In this document: positions 63,741 to 64,000 of the stretch, piece after piece
How positions within the stretch are numbered: the first letter of the stretch is position 1
How the letters are laid out: every line of letters begins with the position of its first letter
DNA from: Podarcis raffonei
Taxonomy: Eukaryota; Chordata; Lepidosauria; Squamata; Lacertidae
Reading direction: 5' to 3'
Assembly: GCF_027172205.1 (NCBI RefSeq)
Contig: NC_070607.1
Location: 66,650,831-66,714,830, forward strand
DNA: 64,000 nucleotides
Program-made: the position numbers and the translations under genes
The notes under the pieces: model-generated
Told to the model about the DNA's origin: nothing
Database searches by the model: none
The model's input: the letters and a program-made list of their open reading frames with translations, nothing else

Positions 63741-64000
63741 TGCGGGTGGCGCTGTGGGTTAAACCACAGAGCCTAGGACTTGCCGATCAGAAGGTCAGCA
63801 GTTCGAATCCCCGCGACAGGGTGAGCTCCCGTTGCTCAGTCCCTGCTCCTGCCAACCTAGCAGTTCGAAAGCATGTCAACGTGCAAGGAGATAAATAGGT
63901 ACTGCTCCGGCGGGAAGGTAAACAGCGTTTCCGTGCGCTGCTCTGGTTCGCCAGAAGCGGCTTAGTCATGCTGGCCACATGACCCGGAAGCTGTACGCCG
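63741..64000 (+). mobile_element. Sauria SINE, cut by the window edge
   Basis: From TGCGGGTGGCGCTGTGGG to AGCTGTACGCCG it is the closest to the consensus of the five copies. Its tail lies beyond the window. Confidence 0.95.

Noticed and set aside
59100-64000. First coding exon of CSRP1
   Set aside because: I looked on the minus strand for the MPNWGGGKKCGVCQK-type sequence and a donor after TTCATGT-like codons and saw none. It probably lies beyond the window.

Overview
The window is vertebrate nuclear DNA, most likely from a squamate reptile (a lizard). The main evidence is several near-intact copies of the tRNA-derived Sauria SINE, plus a BovB LINE 3' end whose terminal motif matches the SINE tail. 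CR1 and L2-like LINE pieces, tRNA-Ala-like and CORE-type SINEs, and many short hAT and Tc1/mariner elements fit the same picture. There are no operons, CRISPR arrays or other prokaryotic features.

Three host genes were assembled exon by exon from splice sites, reading phase and recognised protein sequence. All lie on the minus strand, in the order TNNI1 - PHLDA3 - CSRP1, as on human 1q32.1. TNNI1 (slow skeletal troponin I) has seven coding exons between 4521 and 12095 that join to 187 codons plus stop and include a 4-nt microexon. A possible non-coding first exon and muscle-type promoter lies near 15.13-15.25 kb. PHLDA3 (p53-induced PH-domain protein) has its main exon at 46143-46503 inside a CpG island. 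A phase-matched second exon at 41221-41369 would give it a 49-residue tail longer than the human one. CSRP1 (two-LIM protein) is cut by the right edge: four coding exons at 56046-59049 give residues ~38-193, and the first coding exon is not seen before 64000.

The rest is intron or intergenic sequence full of interspersed repeats. Six hAT-type insertions show 8-bp target duplications: five match perfectly (12544, 37585, 45444, 47535, 49148) and one matches 7 of 8 (48541). Four Tc1/mariner-like elements show TIRs and TA targets (19918, 38820, 43988, 49194), and a fifth decayed copy lies at 51631. Two tRNA-Ala SINEs are split by hAT insertions, and one hAT carries a mariner MITE inside it. The block 15.2-39.8 kb between TNNI1 and PHLDA3 holds no gene that I recognise.

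TNNI1 and CSRP1 are muscle proteins and PHLDA3 is a stress-response inhibitor of AKT. They are neighbours by descent and do not form one pathway. No undescribed system is evident. The points most worth checking are the PHLDA3 tail exon, the TNNI1 microexon, an antisense promoter-like block in a TNNI1 intron, a 24-bp-arm hairpin, and the nested transposons.
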